Of a stretch of 64,000 nt of DNA, positions 23,912 through 34,808 are shown piece after piece (the stretch's first letter is position 1; each line of letters begins with the position of its first letter). The notes beneath the pieces were generated by a model. It did no database searches and was not told where the DNA came from. It saw nothing but the letters and a program-made list of their open reading frames with translations. The stretch lies in contig NW_019091475.1 of NCBI RefSeq assembly GCF_001949145.1, forward strand, positions 711,497 to 775,496. Direction: 5' to 3'. This DNA comes from Acanthaster planci (lineage: Eukaryota > Echinodermata > Asteroidea > Valvatida > Acanthasteridae). Both the position numbers and the translations under genes were made by a program.

Positions 23912-26386
23912 ATGGCTCCTGTAGGCTTGTCAGAGACGTGCGTTGCAACGGTAAGACTTTTATGTTTCAGGAAAAAGACATTTCGTGGCAACATTTATAA
24001 TAAAAATCGGCAAGATGAAAATATTAAAGTCATGGTGTTTGGGGAATTGTCTGGGAGACTGGAAAATGGAGTAAAGCCTAATATTTTTTTCACTACATGG
24101 CACTGTAAAGATCACGTAATTGGAAATACATTTGGGGAAAGTGAAGTCGCGTTAATGACTCATTTTTTGTTCAAAATACTTACCAAAAGATATTAATCTT
24201 AATCTGAACGGAACATGTGCATCAAGTCACAATTTAGCCTTTTCTGCACAAACGTCCGCATTCTCATCATTCTATGTCGACAAGACTTTCCCTAAGAACA
24301 AGCAGAGTTACCCTTCAAAGAATGGATTGCCAGTCTTTTGTGGGGTTATCGACACAAAATGTACCCGCAGGAATCTGTTTCCTTTTTTTAATAAGTAACT
24401 GTATATAAATGTAGGAGTTGCATTGCTTTACTCGTCCCTTGTTAATTATATATGATGCCTTCTCCTCTTGGCATGGTATCGGAAATTCAACATGCTTAAC
24501 TGCCCCTATTTTTTTTCTAACCAGCGAGACGAGAGAGATACAGTAGAGCCGTCAACTCCAGCACGGCAGTCGGTCGACGTCTGCTTCGACGAACAGAGCA
24601 AACGAATCAAACTCATAATCCGGGGGCTCTCTCTGAACAGAGAACGGGTAAAAAGGGGAAAAACCACGCCGTTTTTCATTGGTTTTTAATTTTAAAAAAG
24701 GGGTGGTCTGAACACAGGATAATTTTACGCTCACGGGGATGACCAGGAAACATTAGAGAATGTCGAAGGATGGAATGTTGCGTCATGCCTCCATATCATG
24801 ATATCATCAATAAAGGTCGGTCACAGATGGAAAAAAAACATGAATCTGAAACTCGGAAAAAAAATCCAATTTTGTTGTAATAAATACCTTTTTTGACTAC
24901 CCTTAGGCTTTGCACACCACCTGTCGAAATTAAAAATCGCTTGCCCCAACTGGCAATTAGGAAGGAGAAAAGGAATAAAAAAAAAACAATTATTGACAAC
25001 AAACGAAAAACCTGAAAGCCTGCAAACATTCCACGGGTCGCCATTAATTAAGCACACAATATTTAAAAAAATTGGGTGTACTACCTTTGGATTTTTGATT
25101 AAGAAAAAGCTCCAAACTGGCCCGATTCAAATCAAAGCAACAGTGCCCTCACTCAGCTTGGCTAGTTTTACTGTTGAAAAGGCTAAGAAAATATTTACTT
25201 CAAAGGATTTCAAATAGTTTCACACACTGAAAAAGAGCAAACGATGCACAAAAAGTGAGTGTATTAGCACGGATCCTTTTAAACCATTGATTATTGGTCA
25301 TCCCTGCAGGTAAGTCCCTGGAACCAATTCCAGAGCGCTGGCTTGAAACGGAAAGCTACTTCTAGCGAAGATAGCCACTCGGTTTCCCCAAAGAAGGCTA
25401 GGCCCTCACTGGACTCGAACATTCCCGATGCCACCACAACACAATCTAAGGCAGAGAGTGATTTCTGGGTTCCAGAACTCGGGCTAAGATGTAGAGATCG
25501 AACCATTCTGACTGATGGTGACTGGTTGACGGACAGCCACATCGTAGCGGCACAGCAACTTCTTCACCGCCAGTTCCCCGGGCTGGAAGGCCTTCAGGAA
25601 CCCGTGCTGGGCAACGTGCTGCAGTTTAAACCCATCGTCTCAGACGGCATTCAGGTGATCCAGAACGGCAGCAACCACTGGGTGACGCTCCGGAAGCTCG
25701 GCAAGAAGGTCAAGGTCATGGACAGCAAGAACATGGGCCTAACGCGGCAGCTCACCCACCAGGTCATCAATCTGTGCGGCGTTGATGGTGACGGTGACGG
25801 CGAAGCGGCCGGCGGATCGTCCACACTGGAGGTCCGCCTACCGAGAATGCACCGGCAGCGCGGCTCCAGCGACTGCGGCGTGTTCGCCCTGGCCTACGCT
25901 ACCGAGGTGGCTTTCCAGGGGAACCCGGAGCTGGTGGTGTACGAACAGAGGAGATTGCGCCAGCACCTTCAGGAGTGCTTGGAGTTTAGGGAGATGAGAC
26001 CGTTCCCTAAGAAGGCCTGCAAGGAGAGAACGGCCAGGGAGATCGGGGACAGAATGCAGATAGTGCAGGTGAGAAATAATTGGTGTCGTCATCGATATGA
26101 CGTAAGGCTGACGCTCATCGTCTTGTTTGGTATGAAAACGACCGATTAATCAATCAAAGTGACTTATGAACTCCTAGTTATGCACACCATAGTGTGTCAA
26201 AGTCATATAGATCTACAGCCGTTTCTAATGTTATTGTACACTAAATTCACATAAAACGGATACAATTTTTTTACGTTTTCTTTCTAATACTTCTCTTTTG
26301 ACATTTTTCCCTTTGGTTTTTGTCAACAGAAAATAAGCCCACGTCTCCCTTATGCAGAACCTATCGGCCATCAGCGTTCCACTTGA
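23912..26386 (+). CDS. Ulp1-like (C48-type) cysteine protease homologue
   Basis: The four exons 23912-23950, 24525-24647, 25310-26068 and 26330-26386 give a 325-residue protein, phase 0 at every junction. Residues 1-105 are low complexity and include a likely bipartite nuclear localisation signal (KRK at 67-69, KKAR at 82-85). The C-terminal domain has the Ulp1/SENP layout: His177 in NHWVTL, Asp192 in VMDSK, Gln237 in HRQRG and Cys243 in SSDCGVFALAYA. Together these form a complete putative catalytic triad plus oxyanion Gln. The segment WLTDSHIVAAQQLL is typical of a divergent family common in invertebrate genomes, often near transposons. Such proteases would cleave SUMO- or NEDD8-like conjugates, but the substrate is unknown. 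The ATG at 23912 was chosen because it opens a short exon ending in a good donor in the right phase. Reading through the last intron would end instead at 26149. It is not a plain SENP8 orthologue. Confidence 0.72.
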
Positions 26387-28835
26387 CAACGCTAAACTGA
26401 GTGTTTCGATTTCCACCGTTAAAGTGACGACGAGAACGCAATTCGATTAATCTGAGTGCAAAAATTACACCGCCTGTCCACTTACCCACGATTGGCGTAA
26501 TAAAGCCCAGTCCCTCACATCGATTTATCGATACCAGTATCGTTTTATCGATACCAGTCTTTAGTTGCCGGTAAAAGCGAAACAGAATGGAATTTACTGA
26601 AAAATCGATCGTTTGACAGGGTTACAGAAAAAGAATAACGCTGGGGTTGGATAAACATGGTTAATTCCAGAGCTACAATAACTTTAGCCTTCAAGGAGCT
26701 CAAAAGAAGCCTTTAGAGATACATCTTGTCAACTGAAAAAGTACTGTAAAATCTGGTGGGTCACTTTATACCCTAAGCTTACGTACGTCGCGCGAAATTT
26801 CTCATTGTTTGTGTGTTACTGGCTTCAGCAGACAGGAGGTGCGACCCCGAGAGCGACCCAAACGAAGAACAAGCTTAAAAACGGTGTTTCATTTTTGGTT
26901 TTTAGTGGTTTTGGGGGTTAATTGCGAATTTCTCGGGAATACCCTTTTGTGAACTATAGGGGTATTTAACCTCACTGTTAGGAAAATTGCTAGACTTCCA
27001 GCATTTTGGTGTTGATGACAGCGTTTCTTAAGTCTCACTAAAAATGTAATGGTACTTTGTTAAAATCATGTCTTTCCAGTGTGTCTGTGACTGTGTGACT
27101 TGCTCTAAGAAGACGTTAGAAGAATTACTTGTGATTTAATACTGTTGAATTTGGAATATAAGCAGGTAATTAGAATTGCAAATAATAAAACTGACAGCGC
27201 AGTCGTCGGAATAATCGATGGTGTTGGGTTACGTTGTTTCTCCGTCCATCAGACATCATTTATTGATTGTGAATTGACCTGCCATTTTTTTCCCCAGAAA
27301 AGTGCAAGTGGTGGTCGCCATTCCTTTTGCTTACTGTACAGTGATTGGACTACAGTTTTGTCAACCGTCACGGTAGCATTCAGTACTCCGTTGTTATGCG
27401 GCCTCCTGCAGTGGTGATTTAAGGTCTGATGGAAGCAACAGGGGCCATGTCTCCTGTGATTTTGTTTGTTGTGTTTCTTTCTTGTTTTGACACATTGGAG
27501 AAGGGCTGTTTTGGACGTTTATTTTCCTTTTGGTGCGTGTAAAAATCCCCCAGATTTAGCTGTACCTTAAGAAAGAAATATCATACAATGTCGCATCATC
27601 CGAAGAAATTCCCAAATCTTTAGGCTTCTCAATCCCCCTGAAAAAATGTTCGGGATCCGTCCACGAGCTAATGGAGATGAAAAATTAACAAATGGAGCTC
27701 CCCACAGATTTTTGCGATCGTGGAGGCTGATTGAACATAAAGTTGCCTCAAGTTTCTGTTAAATTTACATAGGATACCATCTGTCTGTTTAACATGCCAT
27801 CCACATAAAATGAAGGTTCTTCCAAACTGCCGTTTCCTCCGGGCAAAGAATGCTATTGACGGCTTTTTCTCTCTTCCCTTCCGCGTCGCCCATTCTCTGG
27901 CTTAGTCCCATCCTGTCGATGAAAACAAACCCCTAGTTCCGTTGCTGTTTGTCGTAACTAGGTGAGGCACTGTGCCCCTTATACCCAATCTGTCTGGAAT
28001 CCTTTTGTCCTTGCGCCTCGCAGAATTAGGCCCCTTACAAAAGGGCCCCTAAATTCCCCCTTAGGCGCCTTTTCCAATTCAGGTTGAGTGGAGTCACTAT
28101 ACAGAGCCCTCTCAAATCGGTGTAAGTCTTTCGTCAAACACCCTCAGTGCTTACAACACTAAGCTTGGACAGTGGTACGAGACCCAAGAAAGTACAGCCC
28201 TGAGACAGAAGCTCGAAAACTGGATTTAATTCCAAGTGTCTCGAAGATCAGAAGCAAGTATTGGATATTGGACAGAATAGCGACTTATAACAGAAAGCCC
28301 TGAATGTCGTACCGTGTAAAAGGCACCTGTCCACTTTCGAGCAAGCACAAAGCACAAGGGCCAACATGAGCTAAGGAGATGGCGGCTTACAAATCATGCA
28401 TCACCGGTGGCTTTCGTGATCCTGGCTTAAGTTTCCAGATGACAGAGCAGGTCTGAAAGCTTTCGCTTTTCTCCTGATTGAAAAGGCGGCGTTTAAAGGA
28501 CGCTTAATCTCGACTGGTGGACTACAGACCGAATGCATACAAGGTAGTGTCACGACGGGAGATACACGCACAGTTTCCTCTCCGTATTTACAAGTGGGGA
28601 AGATGTGGGCTCATGCATCGGCGGCACGACATTCTCTGCATGCCACGCATGTTTTATGTTAGGATCGATTGTTTAAATTGAAAACTACAATTTTGATGAG
28701 AAACTTCGTGTCAGATCACCAAAGGATTTTTAAGTAGCGAACCACATCACTTGTGTTTTAAGGCTATAAGTCTTATCCAAAAAAAAAAGAAACCCTGGAG
28801 ATTTATCATTCGTGAATTTTAAGATTGAGCTCCGA
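26387..28835. other. Intergenic: protease to dynein light chain
   Basis: AT-rich sequence without a convincing exon. It holds a short direct repeat of ATCGATACCAGT (about 26528-26560) and presumably the protease 3'UTR and the dynein light chain promoter. Confidence 0.6.
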
Positions 28836-29489
28836 ATGGTAGACAGCAACCAACGGAGGATGCCCAACATTGCTGAGACGTCGACTCCAAGGGCCAGTCC
28901 GTCACCGGTACCACGCGTCGTTCTCCCCGGTCAGGTGCCGGGCAGCAACAAGGGTCAGCTCCCCAGCTGTAACAACGGCGTCAGCAACCCAGTCCGCGGC
29001 GCTGGCGGCCTGATGACGGCACCCGGAGCCTCGGTCATCCGCAAGTACTCCATGGCACCGTCCAGCGTGGCCGGCAGCACGCGGAAGCTGAGCTCCAGTG
29101 CGACCACTACGCGGGGCGACGCCGTCCTCCAGGTGGAGAACACCTTCCAGCTAGAGCCGCACCCGGACTGCCACTTCAACGCGTCCCGAGTGGAGAAGAT
29201 GCTGCACTCCCTGATGGAGACCATGCTGGGCGGGGTGCAGTACGACGCCCAGACGGCGCCCGAACTAGCCCAAGCATTAACCGAGGATATCAAGATGAGA
29301 GTGAAGCTTCTCAAGTACGACAGACACAAAATCGTAGTGCACGTCATCCTCGGCTCACTGAATGGTCAAGGAATGCAGACGGTCAGTCGAAGTGTCTGGG
29401 ACCATCAAGTCGATAACTACGCTTCTGCCTGCTACAACAACCGGACTCTCTTCGCTGTTACAATGGTCCATGCAACGTATTTTGAATAG
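28836..29489 (+). CDS. Tctex-type dynein light chain, DYNLT5/TCTEX1D1-like, intronless
   Basis: A single open frame encodes 217 residues. The first ~105 residues are a Ser/Pro/Gly-rich, probably disordered tail. The rest is a Tctex1 domain: ENTFQLEPHPDCHFN, then VEKMLHSLMETMLGG, LTEDIKMRVKLLKYDRHKIV, VHVILGSLNGQGM, the hallmark SRSVWDHQVDNYAS, and the terminal strand ending VHATYFE. Proteins of this class dimerise and bind dynein intermediate chains or ciliary partners. The long N-terminal extension fits TCTEX1D-type members, and the core is closest in feel to DYNLT5 (TCTEX1D1). Start chosen at the first in-frame ATG (28836); the frame is open further upstream without an ATG. The lack of introns is unusual beside intron-rich neighbours and may reflect retroposition. 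Confidence 0.85.
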   Translation: MVDSNQRRMPNIAETSTPRASPSPVPRVVLPGQVPGSNKGQLPSCNNGVSNPVRGAGGLMTAPGASVIRKYSMAPSSVAGSTRKLSSSATTTRGDAVLQVENTFQLEPHPDCHFNASRVEKMLHSLMETMLGGVQYDAQTAPELAQALTEDIKMRVKLLKYDRHKIVVHVILGSLNGQGMQTVSRSVWDHQVDNYASACYNNRTLFAVTMVHATYFE

Positions 29490-30121
29490 CAGTGGATTAA
29501 AGTTACATTTATATACGTATCCCAGCACTTTCAGATTGCTGAGAAGTTCTGATAATCAAAGATGAAAATGGGGATGCAGTGAATAGTAAAAACTTTTACG
29601 CAAGGGGCTTTCAATGTTAAGCTGCAGTCCATGGTCATCTGGCTTCTCATTTTCGATAAAACGAATTACATAGATGGAAAGAATCCTTCACCAAACAAAA
29701 TACCTAAACATGTTTCGAATGGGACTTTCGCCCATACAAAATCGATTACTTACTGTCTCGTTGGAGAACTCGCCATCACTGCAATGGTAGTTTTTAAGTG
29801 GCTTATTTTGTGAATTCACATTGAGGATATTAGACTGTACTGCTGGTTTGTAGCTGTGTGTACATTGATTTTTATTTTGCGTATGCTGTTTGTCCTCTTT
29901 GGGGGACTAATATCTAAAGTAGAGAATTAAGATGATTTTGAATGGAAAAAAAAACAAGTTGAACGCAAACGACTGAATGAACCTGTATCAAATATCTTCC
30001 TGGAACACGTTTAAAACCAACCGACTTTCGTCGCTGGCCTTTTTGACATTGAACATGATCCATTTCAGTCAGATTGTTTTTCAATTGTCGTGGGACGACT
30101 CTGTGTAACAAATTTGGTACA
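29490..30121. other. Dynein light chain 3'UTR and spacer
   Basis: AT-rich, no gene seen before the MITE at 30122. No AATAAA was noticed within the first few hundred bases, so the 3' end is unassigned. Confidence 0.5.
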
Positions 30122-30273
30122 ATACGGGAGATTCACAATAGTGCGCCACTAAGAGTTTGCAATGTGTTGGCCAATCATACCGCGCGAAATTTGTCGACCC
30201 TTTCCAAACGCGCATTGTGATTGGCCAACGCGTTGCAAACTCTTGGTGGCGCACTATTGTGAAACGGCCGTAT
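30122..30273. mobile_element. Palindromic MITE, family copy 2
   Basis: The same family as 8998-9163, here with cleaner ends: ATACGG...CCGTAT bounds two arms containing CACAATAGTGCGCCAC and TTGGCCAATCA. The ends suggest TA target duplications. It lies between the dynein light chain gene and the GPCR pseudogene. Confidence 0.78.
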
Positions 30274-30501
30274 TCGTTGTAATGCTCTGTTAAAAGTCCT
30301 TTAAATTTAATTGACCAGTGATCCATTAAGAACAGTTTGGATTCAAAAGACATTTAAAGTGGCTTCAATCGTTTCTGGCACTTGCAAGGTGTTCACTGTA
30401 TGATCTTTTGTTTATAACTAACATTTATTTGTACGAATTTAATATGTTAAATCATAGACCTGGAGGAGAAAAAAACAAACCAAAGCTAAACGCATGTTTA
30501 T

Positions 30502-30756
30502 CCAGGGCTAAGTTGGCCAGGTAGAAGTTGGTGATGGTCCGCATGTGGGTAACCTTGTAGATTGTGTAGAGAAAAGCAAAGTTTGTTGGCAGACCTATCA
30601 CCCAGACTAGAGGTATTCCAATCGTTGTGAATAAAGCATTGTAAAATGGCTGGAAAAAACGCATCCTCGTCGCTTCATCGTTGAAATCAAGTGAACCATC
30701 AAATCTGTCACAAATATCAGTCTCATTCAAAACTAGAACCCTCCATTCTTTGAGGA
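30502..30756 (-). pseudogene. Truncated, frameshifted GPCR gene copy
   Basis: This is a partial copy of the receptor gene at 33045-34223 on the same strand. Translation matches from LNETDICDRFDG through TM1 (IPLVWVIGLPTNFAFLYTIY) to the start of TM2 (NFYLANLAL), then homology stops abruptly at about 30502. The relic ATG (30754-30756) is out of frame with the rest because of a one-base difference shortly after it. With at least five transmembrane helices missing and the start shifted, no functional receptor can be made. Homology continues upstream into the duplicated promoter to about 31339. Confidence 0.88.
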
Positions 30757-30868
30757 AAATGGTCGGTCTGAGGACACAAAATCCAGATCTGTGCCGTGCA
30801 GTGTAAAGCATGTGATGTCTTGGACTCCGGGTTTGGAATGTTCGGTTTTGTGTCTTCGCAGGCAAGGT

Positions 30869-30876
30869 CTTATATA
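30869..30876 (-). promoter_or_regulatory. TATA box, pseudogene copy
   Basis: TATATAAG on the minus strand sits at nearly the same distance from the relic ATG as in the intact paralogue. It shows that the promoter was duplicated with the coding start. Confidence 0.55.
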
Positions 30877-31024
30877 GGCTGTAGATAAAATGCAAGGTGT
30901 CCTCAACTGCAAGGCCTGTTCGATTGCACACTTCTTTCCAGAAAAAAATCGAACTATAACATTAATGCTACATTTCTTTTATTGGTATTAGAGCCCGTTC
31001 TAATGCGTGCTCGACACAATCGAT

Positions 31025-31032
31025 TGACGTCA
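31025..31032. promoter_or_regulatory. Consensus CRE (TGACGTCA) upstream of GPCR pseudogene
   Basis: A perfect palindromic CRE follows the shared string ACACAATCGAT. The intact paralogue has CGACGTCA in the same context (34535-34542). Confidence 0.45.
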
Positions 31033-31339
31033 CAGAAACGTCTTCGTCTTGAGTTTGCTTGTTGATGGTTTCACTGTTATGAGAATAGATGCGCATAAGG
31101 TCTGGAAATCGATTAAGCCATCCATATCGTCACAAACAGCAGTGTCATTCTACCGCTAAATCTCCATTATTGGGGGATTGACGTAATGAAATCTTTTTCC
31201 TGAATTGACGAATTCATGAAATTCAATGGTACATTTTCCAGTTTACCTAGAATGTAGCCGTTGAAAGTCTCTCTAATGGAGAGCAATATTGAATTTTTTT
31301 GTTGTACGTTACTAAGAGCATTCAGTGCAACTAATGGAT

Positions 31340-33044
31340 TTGTGTGCTAAAGAAAAAACACCCTCTTGCACGATTACTTATTTTCAAAATAAAGGCTGTG
31401 TTATTAGTCGACCTTGAAGCCGTATTTATAAGCCTGGGTGGTTGTAATAGACTGCAGCTGAGAGAATAGATGCTTTCTGAAGTTAATAACTATACAATGA
31501 AATGACAATGAATATCTCTTTCAAACTAGATGGGGGGGGGGAGAGAAAAGTAAATTATAAAAGAAGAGCGGTACAGACAACTCTGACGCAAAGGGAGAAC
31601 ACCGCCCTAGAAATAAGGCAAAATTTGGAGGTGTGAAAATAATCTCTGCCCAGCTCCTGAAAGAAAATGTTTACGAAATGTAAAGGCATGTTTACCAGTG
31701 CCTTGAAAGCAGTGGCCGTGTTGGTCTGATCTTTCCTCCCCCGTGTCTATTCCAGGCAGCCTGGTCGGACATGTAGAATGGAAACATTACCCCGTTACAT
31801 GTATCGGTTCTCTGGCCCCCTTCGTCACAGTTTTGTTTTTGCCTATAAAGGAATATGGTTGGCCTTCGCAACGGAAAAACAATAATTCCCCAAACAGTTG
31901 AAACTGATCTCACTGCAGATATCAAGACACCAATCAACAGTACCGCTAAAATACTACAGAAAAATGCAACCCTCTTTAAAAGAAGAGGGGTGAATGTGCA
32001 CTAAGAGTTAACTTCTTGAACTAAAGGTGACATTTCTTTCTGCAAATTATGGCCTCCGGTATGGATAGTTGGCAAAACCAGAGCGGTATCCACCCTTAAG
32101 ACAACTTCCACACAAGGCTGCCGCGAAGCAACAGATCCCTTCTAGACGAATTTACATTTACTGCCATCGTAAAATAACTGAAAACGTTTAATCAGTTTCT
32201 GTAGGTGTTATCGCGCAGGTTACTTTGAACAACAGAAAAAAGATAGAATTATCACAAAACTCATTGCTTATTTCTAAATCTGGTGCCCAATCGGGGATAC
32301 GGGTGTTGTCTAATTTTTAGGCCGGGAAAAACGAAGCCCCTCCCGTCAGATTTTGGTGCCTCTCGCAAAACTGTGTCAGCTTTAATTTGCCAGTACCACA
32401 CAGGAACTTAACGTTCATGGAACCATCCTGATCTGGTAAGACCCAGCACAGACGTGGTATTAAACAACTTGTGAAGACGGTGCGAATTTTAAACAGTCAT
32501 ACCAACCTTCCTTTGCCCAGAGCGGCAAAACCCTTTTCCTTTTGGGTAGAATTTCCAGTACCAGGCGTTTGAAGGCATGAGAGGATGTAAATGGCGATAG
32601 GATACCCATGGTGCCCTGCGTTTCCTCCATTTCGTTCTCAAAATTTCGATACGAAAAGGATACTTCCATGCAGATACGAAAATATTAAGAAAATCCAAAA
32701 ATACACAATGAGTTCATTAGGTGTTAAAGAAAGCATTATCTTTACTATTTTGTGGGGTGTTCTTTTATATATTTAAGCTTAAGAAATTGACAGCATGAGC
32801 TAATAAAATGTCCATACAGAGTAAACCCAGTTTGGCATACAATACACATGCATTAATCGTATAACCCTGATGTATGAAACTAAAATCAGTGAAGTGAAAT
32901 GATATAGATTATGACTACTGTACGCCTAGCACGGGTTGCATAATTTTGACTACCAAATTTACTGGGTGAAACGGGCTTTCAATCATCTTAGATAGGAGTA
33001 AATGTGTCTATTCAAAATGGACTGTTCCAAGAAATTTTAACTTC
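31340..33044. other. Spacer downstream of the intact GPCR
   Basis: Non-coding, with a poly-G run near 31530. Includes the GPCR 3'UTR on the minus strand. No further receptor homology was recognised. Confidence 0.55.
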
Positions 33045-34223
33045 TTAAGTCGATGCATTTGCGATAACGTCCAAGCTTTGTTCGGTCTGTTCACACTTGC
33101 TGCTCTCCGTCACTTTGTAGGATACTGACGGGTCACTGAGTGCAGGTCGTCCCTCCTTTCTTCCCCGTCTGCAGCAACCGAACGCCTGCAGGAAGGCCTC
33201 GCGGTACCTGGTATTGGTGCCGCTGTAGATGATAGGATTCATGGCCGAGTTGAGAAGAGACAGGAAATAAGTCAGAGGGACCAACACAGAAACATCTACA
33301 GGCTGGAGGACTCGTCCAGTGACAGCGGTGAGGAAAGAGAGCAGGTTGACTGTGATGATGCGCGGAGCTTGAAGCACGAAGAACACAATGCTGTTGACTA
33401 TCAACATCCGAGCGACTTGGTTGCGGACCAGTCTTTCCTTCGTCTCTCTCTCGTTTCTAAGAGACCCTCCGACGGAACGTCGGCCCAGACGCCGGACAAT
33501 CTTGAAGTAAAGGAAGCTGTTAACGATCAACCCAAGAATCCAAACCGTGACGTACATGCAGTGGGAATAGGTGGCCACCCACGGCTCCCCAGCAGTGCAG
33601 AACGACACAGTGTCGGGGAGTGTGTCGTACTCACCGCCGTCCGTGTCTGGCCAGTCGACGCAGAAGACTTGCACCGTGATTCGACGGAAGCTGACCGACA
33701 CTGACACCACTACAGACACCAGCCAGAACGTCGCCGCCAATGCTGCAGCTCGTCGGGGACTGCTCACTTGTCGGCTCTGCAGGGGACGGCAGATGGCGTA
33801 GAATCGCTCCAGAGCTACCAGAGTCACGATGGCGTTGGAGGCGAAGTATGGAATGTCAAAGCAGAAAAATAGGGCAGCGCACTCAACCCAGGATGAAGTC
33901 TGAAAGTTGAAGACCACCGGGGTAGAGAAGAAAGCCCAGCTGTAGAGACCTGGGTACAAGACTAGACAGAGCAGATCAGCCAGGGCTAAGTTGGCCAGGT
34001 AGAAGTTTGTGATGGTCCGCATGTGGGCTACCTTGTAGATTGTGTAGAGAAAAGCAACATTTGTTGGTAGACCTATCACCCAGACCAGTGGTATCCCAGC
34101 CTTTACGAGAAACGTCTCGTAAACGGTCTGGAAAAATCGTGCCTTCGTCGCCTCGTCGTTGAAATTAAGTAGGCCATCAAATTCGTCGCATATACCAGTC
34201 TCATTCAACCTAGAGGCCTCCAT
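33045..34223 (-). CDS. Class A (rhodopsin-like) GPCR, peptide-receptor type
   Basis: This single-exon gene encodes 392 residues. Seven hydrophobic segments are visible: TM1 from about 44, TM2 from about 73, TM3 around 113-138, TM4 around 160-178, TM5 around 218-240, TM6 around 270-292, TM7 around 311-333. Hallmarks are NLALADLL in TM2, Cys115 before TM3 with a partner Cys in the second extracellular loop (Cys188 or Cys209), ERF in place of DRY at 139-141, and NPIIY (NPxxY) at 329-333. A CC pair at 350-351 could be palmitoylated, and the tail is Ser-rich. Asn7 (NET) is a possible glycosylation site. Overall it resembles invertebrate neuropeptide or TRH/neuromedin-like receptors; the ligand cannot be named. 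The ATG at 34223 is preferred to the in-frame one at 34337 because it lies about 130 bp after a good TATA box and is the one still recognisable in the duplicated copy. Confidence 0.9.
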   Translation of the reverse strand: MEASRLNETGICDEFDGLLNFNDEATKARFFQTVYETFLVKAGIPLVWVIGLPTNVAFLYTIYKVAHMRTITNFYLANLALADLLCLVLYPGLYSWAFFSTPVVFNFQTSSWVECAALFFCFDIPYFASNAIVTLVALERFYAICRPLQSRQVSSPRRAAALAATFWLVSVVVSVSVSFRRITVQVFCVDWPDTDGGEYDTLPDTVSFCTAGEPWVATYSHCMYVTVWILGLIVNSFLYFKIVRRLGRRSVGGSLRNERETKERLVRNQVARMLIVNSIVFFVLQAPRIITVNLLSFLTAVTGRVLQPVDVSVLVPLTYFLSLLNSAMNPIIYSGTNTRYREAFLQAFGCCRRGRKEGRPALSDPSVSYKVTESSKCEQTEQSLDVIANAST

Positions 34224-34378
34224 TTCGAGGGATTTTTGGGGAGTATGAGGGCTATAACAATTGACTTTCAACACAGACCTAATCTGTGCAATGTACAGAG
34301 CAAAATTTCTTGACCGGCGCCCAATGTCCTTACACAAGTTACAGTCCTACCTAGTCAGATTTATGCCTTGGAGATGAT

Positions 34379-34386
34379 CTTATATA
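34379..34386 (-). promoter_or_regulatory. TATA box of the GPCR gene
   Basis: TATATAAG on the minus strand predicts a transcription start near 34350 and a short 5'UTR before the ATG at 34223. It is conserved in the duplicated fragment at 30869-30876. Confidence 0.6.
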
Positions 34387-34534
34387 TGGTGTTGATACAA
34401 TGCTGCGGTATTTGCCCTCGACCACAAGGCCAATTAAATTGATTAACTGCTTTGTCATCCAGAAAACCGGTGATTTATCGGGAACAAATTGGAATGGTAT
34501 TGCGCGTTATAATCAACTCTCGACACAATCGATC

Positions 34535-34542
34535 CGACGTCA
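34535..34542. promoter_or_regulatory. CRE-like element (CGACGTCA) upstream of GPCR gene
   Basis: It differs by one base from the consensus CRE found at the equivalent place in the duplicated copy. It lies about 150 bp upstream of the TATA box, which suits a cAMP/CREB-type input. Confidence 0.4.
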
Positions 34543-34808
34543 CGAACGAATCTTTCTCAGCTCCAATGATCTTCGAGAAGTTAGCATTGCTTTCACTGTA
34601 TAGGTTGTCTTTAATTTGGTTGGTGATCAAGGTAGTTTTTTCTTTTCTTTTCTTTTCTGTTCTTTTCAAAGGTTGCTGTTGAATAGAAGGTCTAAGAAAT
34701 TACTTAGATTCAATTTAATTTGAGACTTGGCTAGTCTTTTTTGCAGTCACTCATCCTCTTCCGCACTCTTTGACTTTGAAGCGTGTTCAGTACAGTGCAA
34801 CTATTGGA

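Larger units (their letters stand above)
30502..31339. repeat. Segmental duplication of the GPCR 5' region
   Basis: Diverged homology to about 33980-34808 covers the first coding third of the receptor, the 5'UTR, the TATA box, the CRE region and a distal string CAGTGCAACTA-TGGA. Orientation is direct, about 3.5 kb apart. Confidence 0.75.

Noticed and set aside
34223-34337. Upstream in-frame ATG at 34337 as GPCR start
   Set aside because: It would lie only about 40 bp after the TATA box, and the extension has no signal-peptide or receptor-like features.
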